This document shows, in pieces, positions 24,149 through 35,499 of a stretch of DNA of 64,000 bases. The notes below the pieces were generated by a model. That model saw nothing but the letters and a program-made list of their open reading frames with translations. It was not told where the DNA came from and searched no databases. The DNA is from Ypsolopha sequella (taxonomy: Eukaryota; Arthropoda; Insecta; Lepidoptera; Ypsolophidae): positions 19,085,501 through 19,149,500 of the forward strand of contig OW203992.1 in NCBI GenBank assembly GCA_934047225.1, written 5' to 3'. Both the position numbers and the translations under genes were made by a program. The stretch's first letter is position 1. Each line of letters opens with the position of its first letter.

Positions 24149-24526
24149 CTACGTCACTTTCACTAAAATCTGTGAGTGATCTGGTAAATATTCAATATAC
24201 TCTATGCTGGTAACTGTTTTTAGCACAGGTTTCCACACCGCGGGCAAAGCCCAACCACTGTCTCTATTGTAATTCGGATATCGGCATATTTCTATGGATT
24301 GGCGAATTTTACGTGGCACAAATAACGTTTCACGAACTAGTTCTTTTGTTTTATCGAATCTCATAAAATGTGTAGTATCCGAATTTATGACATGGTCTGC
24401 AACGGGGGAACTGTTGCAATCGAGTTTTCTCATGCATCTAATGTTTTCCGTCAGTCTGGTTGATACGTTCCGTCTCGTCTCACCAATGTACCTCTTGCCA
24501 CAGTCACATGGGATGGAATAAAGACC
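24149..24526 (-). pseudogene. Penelope-like element remnant: GIY-YIG endonuclease end
   Basis: The minus strand reads GLYSIPCDCGKRYIGETRR, then SSPVADHVI, FVPRKIRQSIEICRYPNYNR and DSGWALPAVW. This is the pattern of the GIY-YIG endonuclease domain at the C-terminus of Penelope-like retroelements: YSIPC, RYIGE, a later A-D/E-H, and a final PN.NRD.G. Upstream coding is cut off by a MITE at 24527, and only a trace (PLNTHV) is visible beyond it at about 24690. No reverse transcriptase core was found, so this is a 5'-truncated fragment. Confidence 0.72.
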
Positions 24527-24689
24527 GGGGGCTCTACCGCGTAATTCTTATTTGTATCAACTTCAAGCAAATGCATGCGAAATTCAACGCGTGCAAAAGA
24601 GATGGCATGATAGGCGGGTGTCGTCGCACGCACGTTAAATTTCAATCTCAAGTTGATGTTGATGAAAATAAGAATTACGCGGTAGACCC
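24527..24689. mobile_element. 163-bp MITE inserted in the Penelope remnant
   Basis: The ends GGGGGCTCTACCGCGTAATT and AATTACGCGGTAGACCC are inverted repeats that continue inward (CTTATTTGTATCAACTTCAA mirrored by TTGATGTTGATGAAAATAAG). A second copy is at 56566-56712. The MITE splits the GIY-YIG reading frame on the minus strand, so it arrived after the retroelement. Confidence 0.8.
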
Positions 24690-24699
24690 ACGTGTGTAT

Positions 24700-25380
24700 T
24701 TAGTGGCTCTTTATAAGTGTTCCGTGCTTATTATCCTTTGGCGAACGCAGTAACTGCCTTAATCTACTGGGTATTTGGTAAAAATTAGGGTCATGGGGTG
24801 ATTTGACAGAAAATTATTTAAACCTGTGTTTTTTTTACTCAATATTGATACATACAATTCTCTCTTATATTTTCTTAGTCCCTTTATTTAACATGAATGA
24901 AATTTCTTAGGATTTTCGAGTTTATTATAATATAATATCCTGCTCTTAGCTGATCTGTGTTCTACTCATTTTTGCCAACTCGTACGATCTTTTTTTCGAA
25001 ATACTTACTTTCTTTTTGACTGAAATGTGCACTTATTTTTTTTCCTGTCAGAATCCAACACGGGATGGAATTATGGATGGACGGAGGCGGGATGAACGGA
25101 AACGGGAAATGTACAATTTACTTCGTTGGGTGGTTGGGTGTACGATTCTTTGCCCGTTTGCCTTTTATTTGCAGTACGACGATTCTCTCAATTTTTTTCT
25201 GATTTACAACTGGCAACCCTGGGTCGTCGGGCTGTCAAACAAATTAAGTATTTTTTGGTTTGCTGAAAACTAATATCGGTGATTGGTGGCATTTGGTAGA
25301 TTTAGGTATTTACATTTAAATATTTTAATGTAATTAACTGCCAGCCAGCACATACGCTATATTATTACAACTAGACAAAC
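24700..25380. other. Gene-free interval before the PAF-AH homologue
   Basis: AT-rich, with no exon or clear repeat recognised. It should contain the promoter of the gene starting at 25381. A CGGGATGGAATTATGGATGG segment near 25060 has no assigned meaning. Confidence 0.35.
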
Positions 25381-27936
25381 ATGAATCCTTGTACGGTTGC
25401 CTCTCCACAGCAGGACAATGATGGTGACGGCAGATGGACTAGCATTGTAAGCTTTCTTTCTTTGTAATTTTGAATAATACGGGCATCTCACTAAAATGTA
25501 ACCTAAGATATAATCCTTCACCTTTTCCTCTTAGGACTAAAAATAATAAATTTAACCATACCCTAAAAGTTTGATTAGATATCATTTTCCTGATTGAAAA
25601 TAACTCCCAACAGATATAAAAGTACTTGACTCAAAAAGGCTTTAACTACCTTCTAATAATTTATTTACAGCATAACAGATTTCTATCTGATGCTAAAGGG
25701 AAGGATGGTGATGTTATTTTCATTGGAGATTCCATATTGCAAGCCTTAGAACACACCGAAGTCTGGAACCAATGGTTCGCACCACTTCACTGCCTTAACT
25801 TTAGTATTTACAATGATCAAACCCAAAATGTACTATGGAGAATTAAAAATGGTGAATTGGATCATGTTGAAGCAAAGGTAAGTTATGCCCTAGTGGTGTC
25901 TTTACAAAACTATTTATGGCTTATTCACTATGTAGTGTAACCTTTAACCATAAATAAAGGGAATAAGGGATATTTGCCTCAATACTTGAAGGTAGCATTC
26001 CTAAACGCTAGGGTAAAGGTAAAAATTAACTGTCACCCATTTCACAACCACCTGAGTAAAAATGAACAGCTCTGAATAATTCTCGAAGTCGTTCATAAAC
26101 CTTACAATACAATACTATATTCTTTATTGCACACCAAAAATTGGCAGTCTTATCACTATAAAGCAATTTCTTCCAGACAACCTTTGGGTGGAGGAACTCT
26201 TAAAAGGAAGAAAAAACATGTAGAGGCAGTGTACAGAATAAATAGATACAATTTTTCCAATAAATATATATTAAAAACATAAATTTAAATTATATGTATA
26301 TCCATACATATGTATATATTTAAAAATACCTATACATAAATAATAATATCTAAACAAAAATAAATCAGTGTAAGTATGAAAGGAACAGGTAGAAACAAAA
26401 AAAAAAAAATTATAGTAATAATAAAGAAATAATTTGATCAAAGTAAAATGTAATTTTTTCCAATAAATATATATTAAAAACATAAATAATAAAATTATAT
26501 GTATATCCATACATATGTACATATTTAAAAATACCTATACATAGATAATAATATCTAAACAAAATAAATCAGTGTAAGTATAAAAGGAACAGGTAGAAAC
26601 AAAAAAATAAATAATAATAGTAATAATAAAGAAATAATTTGATCAAAGTAAAATGTAATGTTGTTTAACCAGTGTTTTGAAACTTGTAATGTTGGAGCTT
26701 GTCTTATTGAGAGAAGACCTTGTCAAAAATGTAAAATTCACTTTGACAGTTAAATTTTAGGCCCTGTAAATTCAAGGCTAAATTTTCACTTTGATATTTG
26801 TCATCACATTATGTGTCATGTTTTGGTTTCTGGGTTATAGAAATCTTTGTAACGACTTGTAAAGCCATTTTATTATGGTAATAATGATACATAAACAAAA
26901 AAATATCCTTTGCCATGTAAATAAACTGCCTTTACAAAATAATCAGTTAATAGATTCAGTCTTATCTCTTTAAATTTTAAGAAGTAAACTTACATTTACC
27001 CAGGCGTATTGGAATGCTACCAAATTGTTGGTGTTCGGATGTCATCCCCCCGTAAAAACTGCATGCACACTAATAGTACACATGTAAGAGGGTGGTGCAT
27101 CAATCTGTAGGCATGGGCTCTGAATAAACACAAATACAATCACATCTTTATTAACATTGGGTCTCGCATCAAACCTATTTTAGGATTTTTAGGTCAGTTG
27201 CATTAGCAAGCACCACACCCCCTTACCATATCTCCCTTGTTACCTAAAGGTAACAAAGTCAAGTTAAAGTTAAAACTTTACATTTAGATTGAAACAATCA
27301 TTGTTTCTTTGTTTTTTAGGTGTTTGTGCTACATGTTGGAACAAACAATATTCATCACACAGCGGAGGAAGTAACTGAAGGCATTCTCGAGATAATAAGG
27401 ACAATAAAAGATAAACACCCAAGTGCTTATATTGTATTACCTGTGAGTATAAATCTCAGTTACGATAGAACTTTACAAATCAAAAAGCTTTATTAATCCA
27501 TAGATCAATTGTTAATTCATTTCTGACAAGATTGTGGCTAAATAATTTCTATGGGTTAAAATAACCTTTGAAAATCAATAATTAAGTATTTCTGATGGAT
27601 ATTTTCCTATTAGTCATTTCACTAAGTTTCCTCCTATAATGTTTAAATTTTCAGAGTCTTCTACCTCGTGGACAGCATCCAAATGCATTGAGAGAAAAGA
27701 ATGCTAAAATTAACCAATTTCTGCGTGAGAAAGTCTCTAACATAAACAAGGTGGAAATGGTAGCTATAGATAAAGGGTTTGTACAGGCCGATGGGACCAT
27801 AAGCCACCACGACATGCATGACTACCTCATACCGACTAACGCAGCTTGTAGAAAAGCCTTTGAACCTATTCATGACCTTCTTCAACAGTTGCTCACTGAG
27901 GGCGAACCAGAAAAAGACTTGACACCCTCTGAATAA
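25381..27936 (+). CDS. Paf-AHalpha: PAF-acetylhydrolase Ib alpha-type subunit, predicted inactive
   Basis: Homologue of mammalian PAFAH1B2/PAFAH1B3, SGNH-fold partners of LIS1. Exons: 25381-25446, 25671-25877, 27320-27442, 27655-27936; 225 aa, near the family's 229-232. Conserved text: DGRWTS, VIFIGDSIL (nucleophile Ser43), VLHVGTNN, LLPRGQHPNALREKN, DGTISHHDMHDYL. Two active-site features are lost: the family GGDGTQ oxyanion loop reads YNDQTQ, and the catalytic His three residues after Asp188 is Ile191. The Drosophila homologue is reported to lack active-site residues too, so this looks like an insect-wide pseudoenzyme kept for a binding role, probably with LIS1 (inference). The start ATG heads the conserved DGRW region. 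Confidence 0.93.
25990..26810 (+). repeat. Dispersed repeat split by an insertion (PAF-AH intron 2)
   Basis: GGTAGCATTCCTAAACGCT to TTCATAAACCTT (25990-26104) and TTTGACAGTTAAATTTTAGG onward (26742-26810) together match a continuous copy at 37650-37880. About 640 bp separates the halves here. That insertion contains TTCTTTATTGCACACC and a 206-bp tandem duplication. Confidence 0.6.
26251..26658 (+). repeat. 206-bp tandem duplication
   Basis: The block starting TTTTTCCAATAAATATATAT at 26252 recurs at about 26454 with small differences, each copy ending in GATCAAAGTAAAATGTAAT. A long minus-strand open frame here (26271-26522) is an AT-rich shadow. Confidence 0.85.
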
Positions 27937-28188
27937 CACAGTATGTATGTATCAGAAACTTTTAGCTTTTTATTGTGCTGCAAACGCAGTGTGATAATGA
28001 TCATAACTAGCTAGGTACTTAAGGTTAGCACTTAGCGTATTATACTTAGCTTTTTTACTTTAACCCTAGAATGAGTCTGTTTTACAATTTATTTATTGTT
28101 ATAATTAGGTAGTGTATTTCTTAGCTTTTTAAATATTTACATTCCAAAATTCATTGGCTGTGTTTCAAAGAAACAGTTTGAAACTTAT

Positions 28189-31100
28189 AGTCTATCGGCC
28201 GGGCCTTGATTTTGACAAAAGTCGTCGGAACGAGCTGTATTTACCTAAAACAGGTATCAAAAAATTCTTCGTGATGTCTAGATGATGACCCTGCCTGTCT
28301 TCGCGTCAAAATCTGGGGACAAGAGGTATTTATGACGTAAGAAAGATGGCGGCTGTGAGTTAGGTTTTTTGCCATTTCCTCGAAATCTGTTCAACCGATT
28401 TGTTATTGTGAGGTATCATTTAAAAGATATTTTTATGGTCTATTTTTATTATTTTTTATAAGTTATGTAAATACAATATTTTTATATATATGAGGCAACA
28501 AGTGATTTGTCAATATAATTTTGTATATATTATTTACCATACCTTCTTAAATATACGTTTAATCAAAAAATATATTAATATAAAAAAGTTTGCATATTTA
28601 ATAGGCTATCCAAAAAGGTATGATTTATTATTATACAGCTATAAATAAGCGAGCTACACTGCGACGTTGACTACTACACTGCAAAATATCGCGTCGTGAA
28701 AATTTCGAAGTCGATGCGATGTTGTACAGTTGGGACCGCCAAAAAGCTCGTTTGAAAGATATTCCAATATTCTTTATCTTTTTGTTGAATACGAAGTGCA
28801 TAAATTCTTAAAACAATAATAAAAATATAATATAATATCTAATATACCTATTACTTTACTCACGTATTTTCCGATATAAATTTTAATAGACACATTTTTT
28901 CGCTATGATCGTTATTATCTTTTAAGAATGTTTTGACAGCTACAAATTTTAATAGGTATATAAAATATAATAATAAAACATAATTTACAATAAAATTATG
29001 ACCGTTATCATTTCATTGCTGCCACTCTACGCGCGTTTTCCACAGTATAGTAGTGAAGTATTTTTAAAGTAGGCGTACTCATAAACGGTGCTGCTTATAC
29101 AAAAATAAAATAATAAAATAATAGTTACATTTAAAACAATAAAGACAAATTATAACTAAACATCATAGCACAAAGAGTAATCAGGAAAAATCATTCTATT
29201 TATCCTCAAAATTGTATTGATTATAACACATTTCTTTTCCAGCATGGCATATACCAACCATACATTTTTGTCCTTTACTGACGCACTCAATTCTCGCAGA
29301 TCTACAACCTGTCTTGCAATGACAAGTAATGAACTCTAGATCTTTTAAAGATATAGGGGAGTTGGAAGTTTCAATTGGCTTAAGAATCATATTTTCTAAT
29401 CTCCATCCACAGTCTTCTGGAGGTAGCAATGTTGGCAACAGGATATCTGCAGATTTCCATACCAAAGCCTGGTAATTTGCCTTGTAAATGTGATATTTTA
29501 GGGCTTCTTTAGAAGGCGGCAATTTCTCCAAACATTTAATATGATGGAAAACTGCAGTTCTCAAATCATTGATGTCGTCAAGGCCTTGAAGAGATGTTTT
29601 TTTGTCGGTATAAAATGAAATCACGAACTTTTTGGCATTTTTAATTATGGTGGGTATTAATGTTGTAGATCCAAAACCCTCCAGAAGCGTGTGCCATTGG
29701 TCAAACTCTTTTCAACGGGATTTTTTGTGAATCCTGAAAGAGAACTTTTCGTGACATACCCTGTTAGAGCATGGAAAGCTAACAAGTTGTTTTTTTTTTC
29801 GCTCCTAGAATTTGTACAATATTATGTACAGGCACAAACTTGGGCTTTGCTGATGGACTAAACTGAATCCAAACATATTTTGGTAACTTTTCATTGATTT
29901 CATCATGAATTAGTAAAATATGCAGCAACTCTCGAAGATGATCTAGAATTGCTTTTGGTGGGTTTGGGACCCTCTTATTGTAAAAACAAATAAAAATCGA
30001 GACACAAGCTACTTATCAAGCACACATGAAGAAGCAGATACAAGATTTGTGTTACATGCTATCGATACCGCCCAAATGGGTTACGAAACGCTGATGTGAT
30101 GAGCAAGTTACCATAATTTGTATGGATTCAGTTTGCCACATCAGCAAAGCCCAAGTTTGTGCCTGTGCATGATATTGTATAAATTCTAGGAGCGAAAAAA
30201 AAAACAACTTGTTAGCTTTCCATGCTCTAACAGGATAAATAGAATGATTTTTCCTGATTACTCTTTGTGCTATGATGTTTAGTTATAATTTGTCTTTATT
30301 GTTTTAAATGTAACTAAGGAACATTAAAATAAATAAATAATATTATCCAATATTTATTTTATTTTTGTATAAGCAGAACCGTTTATGACTACACCTACTT
30401 TAAAAATACTTCACTACTATACTGTGGAAAACGCGCGTAGAGTGGCAGCAATGAAATGATAACGGTCATAATTTTATTGTAAATTATGTTTTATTATTAT
30501 ATTTTATATATCTATTAAAATTTATAGCTGTCAAAACATTCTTAAAAGATAATAACGATCATAGCGAAAAAATGTGTCTATTAAAATTTATATCGGAAAA
30601 TACGTGAGTAAAGTAATAGGTATATTAGATATTATATTATATTTTTATTATTGTTTTAAGAATTTATGCACTTCGTATTCAACAAAAAGATAAAGAATAT
30701 TGGAATATCTTTCAAACGAGCCTTTTGGCGGTCCCAACTGTACAACATCGCATCGACTTCGAAATTTTCACGACGCGATATTTTGCAGTGTAGTAGTCAA
30801 CGTCGCAGTGTAGCTCGCTTATTTATAGCTGTATAATAATAAATCATACCTTTTTGGATAGCCTATTAAATATGCAAACTTTTTTATAATAACATATTTT
30901 TTGATTAAACGTATATTTAAGAAGGTATGGTAAATAATATATACAAAATTATATTGACAAATCACTTGTTGCCTCATATATATAAAAATATTGTATTTAC
31001 ATAACTTATAAAAAATAATAAAAATAGACCATAAAAATATCTTTTAAATGATATCCCACAATAACAAATCGGTTGAACAGAATTCGAGGAAATGGCAAAA

Positions 31101-31290
31101 AACCTAACTCACAGCCGCCATCTTTGTTACGTCATAAATACCTCTTGTCCCCGGATGGTGACGCGAAGACAGGCAGGGTCGTCATCTAGACATTACGAGG
31201 AATTTTTTGATACCTGTCTTTGGTAAATAGAGCTCGTTCCGACGAAATTCAAGAAATAGAGCACTTTTGCCTCAACGGCCGCTAGACTAT
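28189..31290. mobile_element. 3.1-kb foldback element with about 1-kb inverted arms
   Basis: The left arm (about 28189-29207) and right arm (about 30231-31290) are long inverted repeats. The ends read ATAGTCTATCGGCCG and CGGCCGCTAGACTAT, and the inner arm edges read CATCATAGCACAAAGAGTAA and its complement. A second inverted pair lies inside (about 29755-29890 against 30098-30232, e.g. CAAACTTGGGCTTTGCTGAT). No transposase is visible. The interior carries the 3' end of a host-type gene on the minus strand. It starts about 250 bp after the PAF-AH homologue's stop, possibly inside its 3' UTR. Confidence 0.85.
29196..29733 (-). pseudogene. Captured 3' gene fragment, C-terminal Cys-rich domain
   Basis: After an acceptor CTTTCAG at about 29734 (minus) the text reads DSQKIPLKRV, shifts frame once near 29713, and stays open for 172 codons: EFDQWHTLLEGFG, NAKKFVISFY, LPPSKEALKYHIYKANYQ, VWKSA, CGWRLENMILKPI, ending in a Cys cluster (ITCHCKTGCRSARIEC ... 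CYN). This matches the C-terminus of a widespread arthropod and cnidarian family of unknown function seen in mobile-DNA contexts. There is no start codon. The acceptor implies copying from DNA, not from mRNA. The stop codon lies in the left arm of the foldback. Confidence 0.62.
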
Positions 31291-31473
31291 TATAAATAAA
31301 TTCCATTTCCTAAATTTTAGAAGAATATGTTTGTATTTCTTCCAGAATAAGATAAGTAGAACTAAGTGTTATTTATGTCGATCATTGTTATTACAAACAT
31401 AAGCTCATTTCCTACTTAACCATAGACTACGTTTGTGGCATAAACACATAATCTGTATTAGTTAAAGCTCTTT

Positions 31474-32064
31474 AAGCAATGGTACGTCAAATTTGAACCA
31501 GAGAGGCAACCAGGTGGCGAGTGGTAATCTGGGTCTTGAAGTGATACCGAACCCCCACGTACCAGCTGAATGGTCCCCAAATGGACGGGGGCAGAGATAT
31601 GGGGTGGGGGGTAAATCTAAAATTTTTGCCGAGGCAACTGGATGAAAATGCGGTTTCTTTGAAGTTTATACCCTATTTATATTGTAGTAAAAAATTTTTG
31701 CTATATATCTGAAACACGCGGGCTGTTACCGCCATCTCGAATGTAGACAAAAAAAGTTATGAGGCATCGGCTTCAAAATTAGTGAGCTTATGTATTGGTA
31801 CAATATGTTGTAAAAAAAAATGTCATCCGATCCTGCTGGACTGTTTCTGAGGAACAACCCTAAAAAAATCAAATTATATAAATAGGGTATAAACTTTAAA
31901 GCAACCGCATTTTCATCTGGTTGGCTCGTCAACAAATTTTACGTTTTCACCCCCCCCCCCCCCGTCCATTTAGGGTAAATTCGGCCGGTATGGAGGGGTT
32001 CGGTATCACTTAAGAACTAAATTACCATTCGCGATCCGGTTCAAATTTGACGTGCCATTGCCTT
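31474..32064. mobile_element. 590-bp foldback MITE
   Basis: Arms of about 210 bp: AAGCAATGGTACGTCAAATT (left) mirrored by AATTTGACGTGCCATTGCC (right), and ATGAAAATGCGGTTTCTTTG mirrored at 31900-31920. A run of about 14 C residues lies near 31952-31965 in the right arm where the left arm has GGACGGGGG. Confidence 0.8.
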
Positions 32065-32795
32065 GAATATGTATATGTTTAGTGCAGCTAGTTGTCATTC
32101 CTGATTATTCATTACTTTTTAAAACTATTTTTTTTAAGTATCTCATACGTAACGTTAATTATGTATCTGCTACTTACCAGTGTTTTATCAAAAATGTGAT
32201 TATTAGATATTCATGAAATGTACTTGAAGTTGAAACGCATTGATTTACCAGCATATTAATTCAATTGCAACCAAAGATTTTATTTTCTACCAAAGTACTT
32301 AATTTCAAAGTGATCATGTGATGAATTCCTTTTCAAAGATAAGCATTTTATATTTTCATGCAAAATTCCTTTTAAAAGCAGTATTTTTCTATGATATCAA
32401 ATAAATTAGGACTGAATATTACCTACAGATATCCTCTTTTATAAGGCTCACACACTTAGATAAGCAACTTAATGTAGTTTTGGTAGCTATTTTATAGTAA
32501 AGGTACTGATAGTACTCATGTTGCCAAACATATTGCTTGAATCTCAGAAGTTATATATAAGTAGTATTTATTTTGCATGAAAAAGCGTATAAACAGTGCA
32601 ATTATTTCAATAAAGTTTATAATAAATTATTACAAAGCTAAAATTTTTTTTATTTCCGCCTATCTCTAGAAGTAAGAATTAAAAAATAGATTTTTAACTG
32701 TCTAATTACAGCTGACTTTAATAAGATACATCTAATAGAATCAAATACCTAAAATACATAAATATTTCATTTGTTTTAACAATACAACAACCATA

Positions 32796-35383
32796 TTAAA
32801 ACTTGTTTAGTAATCTCTTAAGGTAAAGATTGAAAGGCAACAACCCACTACCAAGACGCAAAGACTTGTCGTACACATTAAAATGGCACTTCTGCAGCTT
32901 CTTTAGGTATCTGTCCACTGCTATAGCTGGTAATAATATTTGATTCACCACTTTAGGTACAGCAATACTTCTTGCCTAAAAAATAAATAATGATCAATAT
33001 TTTTAAACTATACCAGTTTAGTGATCGGCAGTAGTTAAGCTAAGATTCAGGTCTCTACTCTATGACAAGTCTAGTCTGGCTTATTAAAATAGCCTGTCTG
33101 TTTTTTGGGTTTAAGCGTTTTTCGAGTAATTAATTACATGATAATAAATATATTCTAAAGATAGATACATCAATACTTAAAAAAATATCTTTGTACTTAT
33201 CTAGACTATCCTATAAAATTAATTTTTTGTTGCTAATTCCATCCAAGCATTGATGTGTAGGAATGTTAACCAATAATATTAGCCCAGGATCCCACTGTAA
33301 AATTCTGCACCTATCTGTTTTTAATCGAAACGCGATATAAATGAAAGATTATACATGTGGTCATACATCCACATTAAAACTCCATTCATTTCACGAAGCA
33401 CGCAAATTAAGCCGTTAAGATGTTGCAATAAGGGTTATTGAGTTAGAACTAGGAACTTTAATTAAACATATTGTGATTCATTAATTTTAATGAATTCCAA
33501 CTATCTAATAAAACCTCATTTTCTTTAGAATTTATGACTTGTATTATAATATATTTAATTAATGTTACTCGTTACCACTTGCCAACATTTTACATGGTGG
33601 TTTATGACCACATTTGTAATATTTCATTTAAATCATATTTCGATTAAAAAACAGATAGGTGCAGAATTTTATGGTGGGATCTTGGGCTATTTGCTTCTAT
33701 TATACCTTTTGTAAGTGACTGTTAGCCCTGCTTGCAATATCAAATGCAATATTCCTCATATTTTCATTGTCAATGCCTCTCAATACTGATTCTTGGCTAA
33801 CTTTGTGTTGCATCAAAAGGTCCATTGGAATAGAGACCATTTTGTGGTGATTAGCAACATGAACTGATCTGAAAATAAAACATTCTAATTTTAGAACATT
33901 TTACTACTTGTAATCAAATCTTTGTAAGTCATAGTGACAATAAATGTCAAGCTGTACTGAATTTTACTTTAAGGGTTGATTCTCCAGATTTGTAACAAAA
34001 TATTAAGAAATAATTATAATGGCCGAAATACGACTTTTAACAATAGTTTGCTATATGCATAAACATATTTTTTCTCCATAAAATGAAATGTAAAAAAAAA
34101 TACTTATTTTTATACCCAACACAAGAACAAAGCAGCAATATATGTACATGTCATCAGCACATCGTACAATCAGGCAATGAGAAGGGTCACCTCGCTCTGC
34201 TCTGCTTCACTCAGCTCCCCAAATGTATTTACATGTAAACCTAACACGCTCCTCCTTGCTCAGCTCGTTGTTTCATCTATTTTCTGACTTTGGGAAAGAT
34301 CTCCTATTTCATACTTTACGATCTGCCCAATTGTACGATTTGTCCACTATAGTTGTTAAGATGAAATTGCGGAAACCGAAACCCTGGAATCAGGAAAAAA
34401 AACAGCTGTTCTATAGAAAAGTTATTTTTTTTTACGAAAACTTGTTCCATCGCCAGTTCCTGGCTTCTGCAATTTCATCTTAACATCCTATTTAATATTA
34501 GTGAGTAAATTATTCAACCTAAGTAAATTGGTAATGCCTTGAGCTTTTCCTAAATGTGAAGCAGCATGGTCGGCATTAACATTGGCAACTCCAGCTATAC
34601 TCAACAGCAAATAGTATAATGTTGACACAGACTCGTCAGCATATTTTTCGAAGTCTTCAATACTTTTAAAGTATTTTGTTTTTAAAAGAGCATTTCTTGA
34701 AGTTATCAGCTTTTCTAAATGTCGTTTCGGCAGGCTGTAACAGCTGCAAACCTGGACAAAAAATACATTATTTGTATAGGATAAAGGTATAATTTGCTTG
34801 TTATTGTGGGCATTAGTCAACATACAGCATTGAATAAATAAGTTAAAAAGCTAGTGTCATTATAGCTGGGCCAAAGTGAAAATTTTCGGACTTTAGTCCC
34901 TTATTCTTTCTTACCATAATATATTATGATACATACCTTGAATAACTCCTGAGCTACGGGATGTGCAGGTACATTTCTTATACTTTGTTCTTTTTTGTAA
35001 AGAGTCTTTAGAGTGTCTTGCCAGAATTGTAATCTAAATGCAGCAATTTGCGGATCCATGGTCTGGTCCTGAACTCTTGCCATTTCTACATTGAAAGCCC
35101 TCACCACTAGCGCTGGGGCTCGTATGGTTTTGGTCATAAGGAGTGTCGCTAAGAAATTTTCATAATCATGCTGTCTATCTGTAAAGAAGAGACAAAGTAC
35201 CAGAAGATGGTTTTCATAATGGGATTTTGCAAATACCAGGTTTTCTCGATGAATTTAAAGATACCTGACGATATTTGTGCAGTAATCCAGTGAACTTTGT
35301 TTACTATCGTTAGCCAAGGATCGTTTAACCAACGGTGTCATTTTAAACGTAGATTTTAAAATGTTTATCATATTTGCTTTCAT
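32796..35383 (-). CDS. NDUFAF6: NDUFAF6, complex I assembly factor (5 exons)
   Basis: Mitochondrial protein with a squalene/phytoene-synthase-like fold, needed to assemble respiratory complex I. Exons on the minus strand, 5' to 3': 35383-35265, 35174-34937, 34751-34519, 33868-33706, 32975-32796; 310 aa against about 333 in human. The N-terminus is basic (MKANMINILKSTFKMTP), fitting a presequence. Family text: SLDYCTNIV, VVRAFNVEMARVQDQT, FRLQFWQDTLKTLYKKEQ, HPVAQELFK, YADESVSTLYYLLL, NADHAASHLGKAQGI, SIPMDLLMQHKVSQESVLRG, LLPFNLYLKRLLNKF. Two details: exon 2 keeps frame only from the acceptor GATAG|A, 4 bp after a stronger-looking TTACAG; and the exon 3 donor is the weak AG|GTTGAA. Identity is clear from order and motifs. 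Confidence 0.92.
33978..34067 (+). repeat. Partial copy of the 17361 MITE in NDUFAF6 intron 3
   Basis: GATTTGTAACAAAATATTAA and the following AATTATAATGGCC block match the left arm at 17361-17450. The remainder of the element is absent. The inverted GAGCGAAG-type repeat follows at about 34180-34310. Confidence 0.65.
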
Positions 35384-35499
35384 AGTTATGTGGTTCGTTG
35401 GTTAAAGTGTCCTTCAGAAGCGGAAGATATTTGTTTTCGCACTGGCTAAAACGTAAAAGGAGTACCTATGTACGGACGGTACGGTCGGGCTAAAAAATA

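Noticed and set aside
26271..26522. 83-codon hydrophobic minus-strand frame
   Set aside because: AT-rich translation of the 206-bp tandem duplication.
31940..31970. Regulatory significance of the C-run
   Set aside because: Lies in a foldback arm. A homopolymer expansion of the mirrored G-rich block explains it.
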